From the NCBI GenBank assembly GCA_017991315.1, contig JAGOQS010000003.1:62001-126000 (forward strand): a stretch of 64,000 bases of DNA, written 5' to 3'. Numbering within the stretch: position 1 is the stretch's first letter; every line of letters begins with the position of its first letter. The notes under the pieces were generated by a model. It was given only the letters and a program-made list of their open reading frames with translations. It had not been told where the DNA came from and did no database searches. Position numbers and translations under genes: made by a program. Of this stretch, positions 49,508 to 58,059 are shown piece by piece. The DNA comes from Ferrovibrio sp. Its GTDB lineage: Bacteria > Pseudomonadota > Alphaproteobacteria > Ferrovibrionales > Ferrovibrionaceae.

Positions 49508-50560
49508 ATGGCTGATCAGAATCATCATTTGCAAGTCCATCAGGTTATCGATGGCATCGAGCGCGACGTTCAGGAATTCGGCGCGCAGAATGAAGACATT
49601 GCCTTCCAGACCACGTTGCTGGCGCTGAATGCCTCCATCGAGGCGGCGCGCGCCGGCGAAGTCGGCCGCAGCTTCGCGGTGGTGGCGCAGGAAGTGAAGG
49701 CGCTGGCCAACCAGACCGCCGACAATTCCAAACGCTTCCGCGATGTGGTGCTGAAGCGGATCGGTGCTTCCAAGCAGGCTGCCGAGCAGATCGTCACCCA
49801 GATCGTGAAGGATCTGGAGGGACCGCGCCTTGCCGACATGGCGCAGACCATCGTGCAGCTGATCGTGCGCAACCTGTATGAGCGGACCTGTGATTGTCGC
49901 TGGTGGGCCACCGATGCCGCGATGTGGCAGGCTCTGGCCGAGCCTTCCGAGGAACTGCATGCCCTGGCCAGCGAACGGCTCGGCGTGATCAACCGTTTCT
50001 ATACGGTGTATCTCAACCTGGTGCTGGCCGATGCCTCGGGCCGGGTGGTGGCCACCGCCAACCCGAAGCTGTTTCCCCGCGTCGCGCGGGCCGATGTGTC
50101 GCGCACGTCGTGGTTCCAGAAGGCGATGCAGTCGCGCAGCGGCGATGATTACTGTGTTGACGAGATCAGCCAGAGTGTCAGCCATGAGCGCAAGGCGGTG
50201 GCGATCTATGCCGCGGCGGTGCGTACCGGCGGCCAGATCCATGGTGCGCCGCTGGGCGTGCTGGGCGTGATCTTCGATTGGGAGAAGCAGGGCCGCAGCG
50301 TCGTCTGCGATGAACCGAGCCTGAGCGCCGAGGAATGGCAACGCAGCCGTGTGCTGCTGCTCGACGCCAAGCGCCGGGTGATTGCCGCTTCCGATGGCCA
50401 GGGCCTGTATCAGCCCTTCGACCTGCAGGCCGAGGGGCGGGAACGCGGCTATTATTATGCCGCCGATGGCAGCCTGGTCGCCTTCGCCCATACGCTTGGG
50501 TATGAGACCTATGACGGTCTGGGCTGGTACGGCGTGATCGTGCAGCAGCCGCGCCATTGA
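49508..50560 (+). CDS. soluble chemoreceptor-like protein (MA tip + C-terminal Cache-like domain)
   Basis: 350 residues, no membrane segment. Near the N terminus a short methyl-accepting signalling tip ([41 protein letters not shown], about 36–77), then a conserved [11 protein letters not shown] segment and a Cache-like domain (about 160–345). Order is reversed relative to classical receptors, in which the ligand domain precedes the signalling domain. The tip should still bind CheA/CheW. The ligand and the role of the Cys/Trp-rich segment are unknown. Confidence 0.72.
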   Translation: MADQNHHLQVHQVIDGIERDVQEFGAQNEDIAFQTTLLALNASIEAARAGEVGRSFAVVAQEVKALANQTADNSKRFRDVVLKRIGASKQAAEQIVTQIVKDLEGPRLADMAQTIVQLIVRNLYERTCDCRWWATDAAMWQALAEPSEELHALASERLGVINRFYTVYLNLVLADASGRVVATANPKLFPRVARADVSRTSWFQKAMQSRSGDDYCVDEISQSVSHERKAVAIYAAAVRTGGQIHGAPLGVLGVIFDWEKQGRSVVCDEPSLSAEEWQRSRVLLLDAKRRVIAASDGQGLYQPFDLQAEGRERGYYYAADGSLVAFAHTLGYETYDGLGWYGVIVQQPRH

Positions 50561-50586
50561 CCCGGGCTGACCTAGGGTAAACGCTA

Positions 50587-50605
50587 CAGGCAAGAATATT
50601 GCCTG
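50587..50605. promoter_or_regulatory. inverted repeat upstream of the second peptide-binding protein gene
   Basis: CAGGCAA–GAATA–TTGCCTG, perfect 7-bp arms, 26 bp after the chemoreceptor stop and 135 bp before ATG 50740. It may be an operator or a weak terminator; no T-run. Confidence 0.4.
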
Positions 50606-50739
50606 AATCCCCAAATGAATTTCCTGCGCGCCAGCCCGCCGCCGCGTGGACTTATATGTTTATTTTACATAAATTCTGCATCAATCGCCGGCCAATCGAA
50701 AACCAGCCAGGGCCGGCATTGCATGGAGGCAAGACACCA

Positions 50740-52347
50740 ATGGCAACCTTCCGTCTCAAGGCGGCTCTGCTTGCCGGCGCGCTCGCGCTGGCGGCGATTT
50801 CTACTGCGGCTTACGCCCCCCAGGTTCATGCACAGGGCAAGACCCTGCGCTGGGCCAGCCAGGGCGACTACCTCACCTTCGATCCGCATAGCCAGAACGA
50901 AGGCCTCACCCGCACCGGCTCGTTCCAGGTCTATGAAGGCCTGCTCGGCTACTCGGCCGATCTGAAGTTCGTGCCGGCGCTGGCCACTTCGTGGAAGGCG
51001 CTCGACGCCACCACCTGGGAATTCAAGCTGCGCCAGGGTGTGAAGTTCCATGGCGGTGAGAGCTTCACCGCCGATGACGTGGTTTTCTCGGTCAAGCGCG
51101 CCCAGCATGCCAACTCGGATTTCAAGACCTACATCGCCTCCGTCAAGGATGTGAAGAAGGTCGATGATTTCACCGTGCATGTGATCACCGATGGCGCCAA
51201 CCCGATCCTGCCGAACCAGATCGCCAATATCTTCATCCTGTCGAAGAGCTGGGCGGAAAAGCACAATGTGCTGAACCCGCAGAGCTACAAGGACAAGGAA
51301 GAGACCTATGCCGTGCGTAACGCCAACGGCACCGGTCCGTTCTCGCTGAAGCTGCGCGAGCAGGATGTCCGCACCGTCACCGCCAAGAACCCGAACTGGT
51401 GGGGCCTCAAGGACGCGCCGCATAACATCGACGAGATCGTCTATACCCCGGTGACCACCGCCGCCACCCGCGTTGCCGCCTTGCTCTCGGGCCAGCTCGA
51501 TTTCGTGCTCGACGTGCCGGTGCAGGACGTGGAGCGCGTCCGCCGCACGGCTGGCATCCAGGTGAAGAAGACCAACGAAATCCGGTCGATCTTCCTCGGC
51601 CTCGATGTCGGCAGCCCGGAGCTGAAGTATTCCGATGTCAAGGGCAAGAACCCGCTGGCCGACAAGCGCGTGCGCCAGGCCATGTATCATGCCATCGACA
51701 TGGAAGCGATCCGCACCAAGGTGATGCGCGGCGATGCCGTGGTCGCCGGCATGATCACGTCGCCGGGCGTGCATGGCTATGATGCCGCTATCGATAAGCG
51801 CCTGCCGTATGACGTGGCGAAGGCCAAGAAGCTGCTGGCCGATGCCGGCTACCCGAATGGCTTCGGCGTGACGCTGGATTGCTCGAACGATCGCTACGTC
51901 AATGACGAGGCGATCTGCCAGGCGGTCGTCGGCATGCTGGCCCAGGCCGGCATCAAGGTCGATCTCGCGGCGCGTTCCAAGACGCTGCATTTCCCCAAGC
52001 TGCAGAAGAAGGATACCAGCTTCTTCCTGCTCGGCTGGGGCGTGCCGACCTTCGACTCGCATTACGTGTTCTCGTATCTGGTGCAGACTCCGGACGGCAA
52101 GAACGGCTCCTGGAACTTCACCAATTACTCGAACCCGAAGCTGGACGGCATGATCAACGGCATGCTCTCGGAGCTTGACGCCACCAAGCGCGACAAGCTG
52201 ATCCGCGACGCCTGGGACATCATCAACGACGAAGTGATCTACCTGCCGCTGCATCATCAGGTGCTGAACTGGGCCATGGCCGAAAAGCTCGACATGCCCA
52301 TCATCGCCGACAACGTGCCGCGCTTCCACTTCGCCAAGCTGAAGTGA
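50740..52347 (+). CDS. peptide ABC transporter substrate-binding protein (system 2)
   Basis: 535-residue SBP_bac_5 protein, signal peptide ending near VHAQG. Shares LRQGVKFHGGESFTADDVVFS, NANGTGPFSLKLREQDVRTV, DRYVNDEAICQAVVGMLAQAGIKV with the 21707 paralogue. GGAGG 10 nt upstream of ATG 50740. Divergence in the binding lobes implies a different peptide-like ligand. Confidence 0.9.
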   Translation: MATFRLKAALLAGALALAAISTAAYAPQVHAQGKTLRWASQGDYLTFDPHSQNEGLTRTGSFQVYEGLLGYSADLKFVPALATSWKALDATTWEFKLRQGVKFHGGESFTADDVVFSVKRAQHANSDFKTYIASVKDVKKVDDFTVHVITDGANPILPNQIANIFILSKSWAEKHNVLNPQSYKDKEETYAVRNANGTGPFSLKLREQDVRTVTAKNPNWWGLKDAPHNIDEIVYTPVTTAATRVAALLSGQLDFVLDVPVQDVERVRRTAGIQVKKTNEIRSIFLGLDVGSPELKYSDVKGKNPLADKRVRQAMYHAIDMEAIRTKVMRGDAVVAGMITSPGVHGYDAAIDKRLPYDVAKAKKLLADAGYPNGFGVTLDCSNDRYVNDEAICQAVVGMLAQAGIKVDLAARSKTLHFPKLQKKDTSFFLLGWGVPTFDSHYVFSYLVQTPDGKNGSWNFTNYSNPKLDGMINGMLSELDATKRDKLIRDAWDIINDEVIYLPLHHQVLNWAMAEKLDMPIIADNVPRFHFAKLK

Positions 52348-52353
52348 TCGGCC

Positions 52354-52389
52354 AACGGGCCGCCCTTCGCAGGGCGGCCCGTTTCCTTT
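52354..52389 (+). terminator. stem-loop with T-rich tail after the second binding protein gene
   Basis: Perfect 12-bp stem (52354–52365 with 52372–52383, AACGGGCCGCCC arm) and TTCGCA loop, then TCCTTT. The permease gene begins 14 bp later, so this is probably a partial terminator, like that at 23338. Confidence 0.7.
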
Positions 52390-52402
52390 AGAGTCCGCCC
52401 CT

Positions 52403-53392
52403 ATGCTCGGTTATCTCATCGGTCGTCTGGGCCAGGCGCTCGCCGTCATGCTGGCGGTGGCTCTGGTCGCTTTCGTGCTGTTCAATTACATCGGCGATCC
52501 GATCAACAACATGGTGGGGCAGGATGCCACCACCACGGACCGTGCTGCCCTGCGCGAACAGCTTGGGCTGGACGATCCTGCCCTGGTGCAGTTCGGCCGT
52601 TTCCTGGTCAATGCGGCACAGGGCGAGTTCGGCCTCAGCTACCGCCTCAAGCGCCCGGTCAGCATCCTGATCCGCGAGCGCCTGCCGGCGACGCTGGAAC
52701 TGGTCGCGCTGTCTGCAATCATGGCGCTGATCCTTGGCCTGCCGCTCGGCGTCTACACCGCGCTCAGGCGCGATAGCTGGCTCACCCGCACCGTGCTCAC
52801 GGCATCGTTGGTCGGCGTGTCGCTGCCCACCTTCGTCATCGGCATCGGCCTGATCTATCTGTTCTCGGTGCAGTTCGACCTGCTGCCCAGCTTCGGGCGC
52901 GGGCAGGTGGTGCAGCTTGGCTGGTGGAGTACCGGCTTCCTCACCAAATCGGGCTGGGCTGCCATCATCATGCCGTCGATCACGCTCTGCCTCTACCAGC
53001 TTACCCTGGTGCTGCGCCTGGTGCGCTCCGAAATGCTGGAAGTGCTGCGCACCGATTACATCAAATTCGCCCGCGCGCGCGGCCTCACCGACAGCGTGGT
53101 ACATTTCCGCCATGCGCTGAAGAACACGCTGATGCCGGTGGTCACGATTGTCGGCCTGCAGGTCGGCGGTCTGATCGCCTTTTCCATCGTCACCGAAACC
53201 GTGTTCCAGTGGCCCGGCATGGGCCTGCTGTTCATCCAAGCGGTCACTTTCGCCGATATTCCGGTGATGTCGGCCTATCTGGTGATGGTCGGGCTGCTGT
53301 TCGTGGTGCTCAATCTCACGGTCGATCTGGTCTATTTCCTGATTGACCCGCGCCTCAGCGCGCAGCAGGGGCAGGCGGGCAAGAACACATGA
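52403..53392 (+). CDS. peptide ABC transporter permease B (system 2)
   Basis: 329-residue DppB-type permease, paralogous to 23384 (YIKFARARGLTDSVVHFRHALKNTLMPV). Six membrane segments. ATGA overlap with the next permease. Confidence 0.9.
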   Translation: MLGYLIGRLGQALAVMLAVALVAFVLFNYIGDPINNMVGQDATTTDRAALREQLGLDDPALVQFGRFLVNAAQGEFGLSYRLKRPVSILIRERLPATLELVALSAIMALILGLPLGVYTALRRDSWLTRTVLTASLVGVSLPTFVIGIGLIYLFSVQFDLLPSFGRGQVVQLGWWSTGFLTKSGWAAIIMPSITLCLYQLTLVLRLVRSEMLEVLRTDYIKFARARGLTDSVVHFRHALKNTLMPVVTIVGLQVGGLIAFSIVTETVFQWPGMGLLFIQAVTFADIPVMSAYLVMVGLLFVVLNLTVDLVYFLIDPRLSAQQGQAGKNT

Positions 53393-54303
53393 TCAAGACG
53401 CTCGCCCGCTGGTACGATAGCGACCTGGCCTACAGTTTCCGCCGCTCGCCGGTGGTGGTGGTGGCCGCCATCGTTGCCGCCGTGATGATCCTGTCTGCCG
53501 TGTTCGCGCCGCTGGTGGCGCCGTTCAATCCCTTCGATCCGTCGTCGCTGAAGTTGATGGATGCGCAGACGCCGCCGGCCTGGGTGGAAGGCGGCATGGG
53601 CAAGTATCTGCTCGGCACCGATGACCAGGGCCGCGACCTGCTCTCCACCATTCTTTACGGCAGCCGGGTATCGCTGTTCGTCGGCTTTGCTGCGATTGGT
53701 TTCGCGGCAGTGTTCGGCACGCTGATCGGCGTGCTCTGCGGCTATCGCGGCGGCTGGCTCGATACCCTGGTGATGCGCGCCGCCGATGTGCAGCTTACCA
53801 TTCCCAGCATCCTGATCGCGCTGACCATCGACGGTATCGGCCGCGCCGCGCTGCCGCGTGAACTGCATGGCGAGATCGCGCTGTTCGTGCTGGTTTTTGC
53901 CATCGGTGTGGCGGAATGGCCGCATTTCGCCCGCGTCGCGCGCTCGGCTGCGCTGGTCGAGCGCAACAAGGATTATGTCGCGGCGGCCAAGGTGATCGGG
54001 CGCGCGCCGTGGTCCATCGTCTGGCGCCATGTGCTGCCGAATACGCTAGGGCCGGTGCTGGTACTGGCCACCGTCGGCCTGGCGCTGGCAATCCTTTCGG
54101 AAGCCACGCTCAGTTTCCTCGGTGTTGGTGTGCCGCCGACGCAGCCCTCGCTCGGCACACTGATCCGCGTCGGCCAGAGTTTCCTGTTCTCCGGCGAATG
54201 GTGGACCGTGTTCTTCCCGGCGCTCACGCTGGTGCTGCTGGTGCTGGCGGTGAATGTGCTCGGCGACTGGCTGCGCGACGCGCTGAATCCGAAGTTGCAG
54301 TAG
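53389..54303 (+). CDS. peptide ABC transporter permease C (system 2)
   Basis: 304-residue DppC-type permease, paralogous to 24358 (GTDDQGRDLLSTILYGSRVSLFVG, EATLSFLGVGVPPTQPSLGTLI). No ATPase genes follow; a repeat cluster and an opposite-strand gene do. The system probably borrows ATPases, most simply those at 25298–27371. Confidence 0.9.
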   Translation: MIKTLARWYDSDLAYSFRRSPVVVVAAIVAAVMILSAVFAPLVAPFNPFDPSSLKLMDAQTPPAWVEGGMGKYLLGTDDQGRDLLSTILYGSRVSLFVGFAAIGFAAVFGTLIGVLCGYRGGWLDTLVMRAADVQLTIPSILIALTIDGIGRAALPRELHGEIALFVLVFAIGVAEWPHFARVARSAALVERNKDYVAAAKVIGRAPWSIVWRHVLPNTLGPVLVLATVGLALAILSEATLSFLGVGVPPTQPSLGTLIRVGQSFLFSGEWWTVFFPALTLVLLVLAVNVLGDWLRDALNPKLQ

Positions 54304-54327
54304 CTTCCAATTTCCCCATCCACAACA

Positions 54328-54410
54328 CGTCATCGCCGCCGGGCCCTTCGGGCCTGTGCGCCCACGAGCACGTTAGGTGCTCGCGCGCTTACAGTGACCC
54401 GGCGATCTCA
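54328..54410 (+). repeat. long composite palindromic repeat, copy 2
   Basis: 83 bp starting CGTCATCGCCGCC and ending GGCGATCTCA. Shares exact 17- and 18-bp cores with copy 1 (3387–3471, reverse strand). Internal hairpins: GGCCC-TTC-GGGCC and GAGCAC-GTTAG-GTGCTC. The hairpin sequences differ from copy 1 but pairing is kept. Confidence 0.75.
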
Positions 54411-54423
54411 GGCCACACTGTGA

Positions 54424-54453
54424 GAGATGCCCGGATCAAGTCCGGGCATGACG
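54424..54453 (-). repeat. short palindromic intergenic repeat next to composite copy 2
   Basis: GAGATGCCCGGA-TCAAG-TCCGGGCATGACG, same family as 3554–3583, head-to-head with the long copy as at the 3.4-kb locus. Confidence 0.8.
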
Positions 54454-54466
54454 AAGGAGGAGGGCG

Positions 54467-55135
54467 TCACCGCACCGCCGCCATCGCCCGCTCATGCCAG
54501 TAGCGGCTCTTGGCCGTGTCGGCGGGAATGCCTGGGCGGCCCTTGGCGAATAATTCAGCTAGGTCATCCATGGCGGCGACATGGCCGGCAAGGGCGGCGC
54601 GTTCCAGCCAGCGGGCCTCCTGCTTCGGATCGCGCCGCAGCCCGTCGCGGCCATCACCATAGGCATGGGCCAGCGTGTAGGCCTCGCGGCGGTCGCCCAG
54701 GCTGGCCGCGCGCTGCGTCGCTTTGATGGCCTGATCCGGGCGTTTCATCATGCGATAGCAGGTGGCGAGCAGGGCCCAGGACAGGCGGTGGTCCGGCGCC
54801 AGCGCAACGGCTGCTTCAGCCTCGCGCACGCCTTCATGGTATTCATTTATCAGCACCAGCAGGCTGGCATATTCGTAATGCAGGCCGGCATCATTCGGCG
54901 CGGCACGCAAAGCGGCCTGATAGGCGCGGTGGCTTTCCAGGAAACGGTCGGCATGGAAATAGGCATTGCCGAGACGACGCAGGATTTCCGGATCATCCGG
55001 CTTCTGTTCCAGCGCGCGTTCGCAGGCGGCGGCATCGCCGGCTTTGATCCCGGCCTCGCAACGCTCCAGCCAGTCGGCGGCCAGGGCGGGCTGGCTGAGC
55101 AGCAACAGGCAGGCGAGGGCAGCCAGGCGTTTCAT
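54467..55135 (-). CDS. secreted TPR/Sel1-like repeat protein
   Basis: 222 residues: signal peptide (MKRLAALACLLLLSQPALAA), then TPR-type repeats (PDDPEILRRLGNAYFHADRFLESHRAYQAAL..., AGLHYEYASLLVLINEYHEGVREAE) and a C-terminal Sel1-like unit. A periplasmic scaffold by family. Begins 5 bp after the HIT gene ends, so the two are one operon. Confidence 0.72.
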   Translation of the reverse strand: MKRLAALACLLLLSQPALAADWLERCEAGIKAGDAAACERALEQKPDDPEILRRLGNAYFHADRFLESHRAYQAALRAAPNDAGLHYEYASLLVLINEYHEGVREAEAAVALAPDHRLSWALLATCYRMMKRPDQAIKATQRAASLGDRREAYTLAHAYGDGRDGLRRDPKQEARWLERAALAGHVAAMDDLAELFAKGRPGIPADTAKSRYWHERAMAAVR

Positions 55136-55139
55136 GGCG

Positions 55140-55556
55140 TCACAGAAAGCCCTTGATCTTCGCCGCCATGTCGATGATCGCATCGCGGTCGCCCGGCGTC
55201 AGGCTCCAGTTGAGCTTGGCATTATCGCCCTTGTGCCGTGGCAGCACATGCACGTGGTAGTGCAGCACCGACTGCGCCGCGCCCGGCCCGTTCGACTGCA
55301 CGATGTTGAGGCCGTCCGGCGTGGTGGCCTGCTGCACCGCGCCGGCGATGCGCTTGGCCAGCTTGGCCACGGCACCGACGGTTTCGGCTGGCGTGCTGAA
55401 CAGGTCAGGGTGATGCTCCTTGGCGATCACCAGGGCATGGCCCGGCGCAAAGGGATTGATGTCCATGATGGCGAGGCAATGCTTTTCCTCGGCGAGTTTG
55501 ATGCTCGGGATCTCTCCCGCCACGATCTTGCAGAACACGCAATTGTCGCCGCTCAT
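55140..55556 (-). CDS. HIT-family nucleotide hydrolase
   Basis: 138 residues with CVFCKIVAGEIPSIKLAEE, FAPGHALVIAKEHH and the histidine triad HYHVHVLP. HINT-type purine nucleotide phosphoramidase or related hydrolase. The C-x-x-C at the N terminus may bind zinc. Read on the minus strand just ahead of the TPR gene. Confidence 0.9.
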   Translation of the reverse strand: MSGDNCVFCKIVAGEIPSIKLAEEKHCLAIMDINPFAPGHALVIAKEHHPDLFSTPAETVGAVAKLAKRIAGAVQQATTPDGLNIVQSNGPGAAQSVLHYHVHVLPRHKGDNAKLNWSLTPGDRDAIIDMAAKIKGFL

Positions 55557-55571
55557 TTTCCATCCCCAGGG

Positions 55572-55602
55572 CGTCACCCCCGGACTTGATCCGGGGGGCT
55601 CA
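55572..55602 (+). repeat. diverged short palindromic intergenic repeat
   Basis: CGTCACCCCCGGA-CTTGA-TCCGGGGGGCTCA, same family with altered stem bases but pairing maintained; paired with an inverted copy at 55611. Confidence 0.7.
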
Positions 55603-55610
55603 TTGAGATT

Positions 55611-55640
55611 GAGATGCGCGGGTCAAGCCCGCGCATGACG
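55611..55640 (-). repeat. short palindromic intergenic repeat
   Basis: GAGATGCGCGGG-TCAAG-CCCGCGCATGACG. Together with 55572–55602 it forms an inverted pair filling the 109-bp gap between the HIT and FemAB-like genes. Confidence 0.78.
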
Positions 55641-55665
55641 ACGATACCGCCAAGCCGGCAAGCTT

Positions 55666-56829
55666 TCACTCACTTTCCGCTGAGCTGTCCGCATGTCGGA
55701 AGGGGGAATGCTCATCCAGTGCCGCGATCAGGCCTTGCATATGGGCGCGCTCCTGGTCCAGGAAGTTCGCCACGGCGCGGCGGAAGCCGGGATCGGGAAT
55801 GTAGTGCAGCGAATGGATCGGGCTCGGTAGATAGCCGCGCGCCAGCTTGTGCTCGCCCTGGGCGCCGGCCTCGACACGCTTGAGGCCGTGACGAATGGCA
55901 AAGTCAATGGCCTGGTAGTAGCAGCATTCGAAATGCAGGAAATTATGCTGCTCGATACAGCCCCAGTTGCGGCCATAGAGCGTGTCGCTGCCCAGCATGT
56001 TCCAGGCCCCGGCGATCCAGCGGCCTTCGCGTTTCGCCAGCACCAGCACCACGCGCTCCGGCATCGCCCGGTGCAGGCGGCGGAAGAAATCGCGGTTCAA
56101 GTATGGCTGGCCCCATTTGCGGCTGCCGGTATCCATGTAGAATTCGAAGAAGGCGTCCCAATGCTCATCAAGCAGTGCGGCGCCCGAGAACGCCTCGATC
56201 TCGATGCCATCGCTCACCGCTTCGCGCCGTTCGCGCTTGATCGCCTTGCGCTTGCGCGAGGCAAGTGCTGCCAGGAAAGCATCGAAATCGGCATAGCCGT
56301 CATTCTGCCAGTGGAACTGTTCCCCTAGGCGATGCAGCAGGCCGGTGCTCTCGCCCCAGTCCTTCTCGGCTTCGGTGACGAAGTTGACATGCAGCGAGGA
56401 GAGTTTGTGGCGCTTGACGATTTCCAGCGCGCCCTGCAGTAGCGCGCCGCGCACGGCTTCCGGGTCATGGCCCGGCGCAACCAGGAAGCGCGGGCCGGTC
56501 ACCGGCGTGAACGGCACCGCCGACAGCAGCTTCGGATAATACTGCCCGCCGGCGCGTTCATAGGCATTCGCCCAGCCCTGGTCGAAGATGTATTCGCCCT
56601 GGCTGTGGCCCTTGAAATACAGCGGCATGGCGCCCACGGCTTTGTCGCCATCCTCCACCACCAGATGCGTCGGCTGCCAGCCGTGGCGCGGTGCGACGCA
56701 GCCCGATTGCTCCAGCGCCAGCAGGAAGCCATGCAGCAGGAAAGGGTTATCCGTGCCGGCGCAGGCATCCCAAGCCACCGCCGGCATATTGGCGATGCCG
56801 CCAATCGACCGGACGGTGAGGCTGCTCAC
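55666..56829 (-). CDS. FemAB-like GNAT-fold protein (PF04339-type)
   Basis: 387 residues. Pattern (NPFLLHGFLLALEQSGC, KGHSQGEYIFDQGWANAYERAGG, YYPKLLSAVPFTPVTGPRFLV, KRKAIKRERREA, HLARGYLP-like KLARGYLPSPIHSLHYI) matches the FemAB-like, peptidogalycan-synthesis-type family with a double GNAT fold. Cytoplasmic; substrate unproven. ATGA overlap with the GDPD gene. Confidence 0.78.
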   Translation of the reverse strand: MSSLTVRSIGGIANMPAVAWDACAGTDNPFLLHGFLLALEQSGCVAPRHGWQPTHLVVEDGDKAVGAMPLYFKGHSQGEYIFDQGWANAYERAGGQYYPKLLSAVPFTPVTGPRFLVAPGHDPEAVRGALLQGALEIVKRHKLSSLHVNFVTEAEKDWGESTGLLHRLGEQFHWQNDGYADFDAFLAALASRKRKAIKRERREAVSDGIEIEAFSGAALLDEHWDAFFEFYMDTGSRKWGQPYLNRDFFRRLHRAMPERVVLVLAKREGRWIAGAWNMLGSDTLYGRNWGCIEQHNFLHFECCYYQAIDFAIRHGLKRVEAGAQGEHKLARGYLPSPIHSLHYIPDPGFRRAVANFLDQERAHMQGLIAALDEHSPFRHADSSAESE

Positions 56830-57575
56830 TTCGTGGATAGCTCCTCGAAGATGATGTTGTCGGCATGGGCGGCGGCGCGGGCGCGCTGCTCCTTGCTGCG
56901 CACCGTCCAGCTGATCACCGGCAGGTTATGGGCGCGGTAGCGCGCGGTGAGCGGTGCCGGCAGGTCGTTCACGTCATAGGCCAGGAACATCGGCTCGCCA
57001 TGGAAGCGGTTCAGCATCCAGCGCAGGCCGAACTTCTGATACCAGTTCAGGTTCTTGCCCATCTCGGCGAGCGCGCAGGCGATCTGGCCGCGCACGAATT
57101 GCGGGGCATGGTCGCGGAACCAGGCAACGGTGCGCGGGCTGAAGGATTGCACCGCCACGGGGCCGGGATAATGCCGCAGCATGTTGGCGACCGCCTGCTC
57201 CAGCGCGCCGGCGGGGTCGGCATTGTCTTTCTTGATCTCGACCAGCAAAGGCACGCGGCCCTGCACCAGGTCGAGCACATCATTCAGGCTCGGCACTGTC
57301 TCGGTGGTGCCGAGGATGGTTTCGCGCTTGAGCGCCGCCAGGCTCATTTCCGACACGCGGCCGGACTTGCCGCAGAGGCGGTCGAGCACGGCATCATGGA
57401 AAACCACCACCTGGCCGTCGCCGGTGATGCGCACGTCCAGTTCGATGGCATAGCCGTTGTCGATTGCGTGCTGGAAGGCAAGGCGCGAATTTTCCGGCAC
57501 GCCCTTGGCGATGTCATGCAGGCCGCGATGCGCCACCGGCGTCTTCAAGAGCCATTTCGGGGGGGCTTCGGTCAT
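56826..57575 (-). CDS. glycerophosphodiester phosphodiesterase
   Basis: 249 residues: AHRGLHDIAKGVPENSRLAF, ELDVRITGDGQVVVFHD, VEIKKD and a C-terminal TVRSKEQ motif of GDPDs, including both catalytic histidines (HRG and FHD). Cytoplasmic UgpQ-type, splits glycerophosphodiesters to glycerol-3-phosphate and alcohol. Middle of a tight minus-strand operon. Confidence 0.9.
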   Translation of the reverse strand: MTEAPPKWLLKTPVAHRGLHDIAKGVPENSRLAFQHAIDNGYAIELDVRITGDGQVVVFHDAVLDRLCGKSGRVSEMSLAALKRETILGTTETVPSLNDVLDLVQGRVPLLVEIKKDNADPAGALEQAVANMLRHYPGPVAVQSFSPRTVAWFRDHAPQFVRGQIACALAEMGKNLNWYQKFGLRWMLNRFHGEPMFLAYDVNDLPAPLTARYRAHNLPVISWTVRSKEQRARAAAHADNIIFEELSTK

Positions 57576-57584
57576 TGCGTTTGC

Positions 57585-58055
57585 CTACTCGCGGATAAGG
57601 AACACGGCGTCAGCTTCCACCGTGATGTCGAAGGGCAGGGACGGTGCCGAGATCGCGGTGCGCGCGGGCCGGCCCGGTTCGCCAAACACCTCCTGCAACA
57701 GATCGGTGATGCCGTTGGCGACGACCTGCGCCTGCTGGAAATCCGGCGTCGAATTCACCAGGGCGAACACCTTGAGGCAGCGTTCGACGCGGTCGAGATC
57801 GCCCTCCACCGCCTGGCTCACCTGCGCCAGCAGGTTCAGCGCCGTCAGCCGTGCCGCCGCCACGCCATCGGCCATCGAGGCCGAGCCGCCGAGCTTGCCC
57901 TGATGGCGCACACTCTGGCCCCAGGTGGGGCCTACGCCGGCAACCCATACTTCGCGGTCGAGCCGCTGCCAGCCGACATAGGTCGCCACCGGCAGATGCG
58001 CCGGCGGCAGCACCAGGCCTAGCTCTTTCAGGCGGGCGGCGATGCGGCCGGCCAA
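57585..58055 (-). CDS. RidA-family protein 2
   Basis: About 156 residues, RidA/YjgF fold, ending RPARTAISAPSLPFDITVEADAVFLI with the conserved arginine that grips imine or keto acid substrates. No ATG is available at the N terminus; TTG 58055, 4 bp after the upstream RidA stop, is the most likely start. Tandem with the next gene, 45 or so percent similar by eye. Confidence 0.75.
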   Translation of the reverse strand: MAGRIAARLKELGLVLPPAHLPVATYVGWQRLDREVWVAGVGPTWGQSVRHQGKLGGSASMADGVAAARLTALNLLAQVSQAVEGDLDRVERCLKVFALVNSTPDFQQAQVVANGITDLLQEVFGEPGRPARTAISAPSLPFDITVEADAVFLIRE

Positions 58056-58059
58056 GATG

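Noticed and set aside
50665-52329. 554-residue open frame opposite the system 2 binding protein
   Set aside because: No domain, and the plus-strand SBP is strongly supported.
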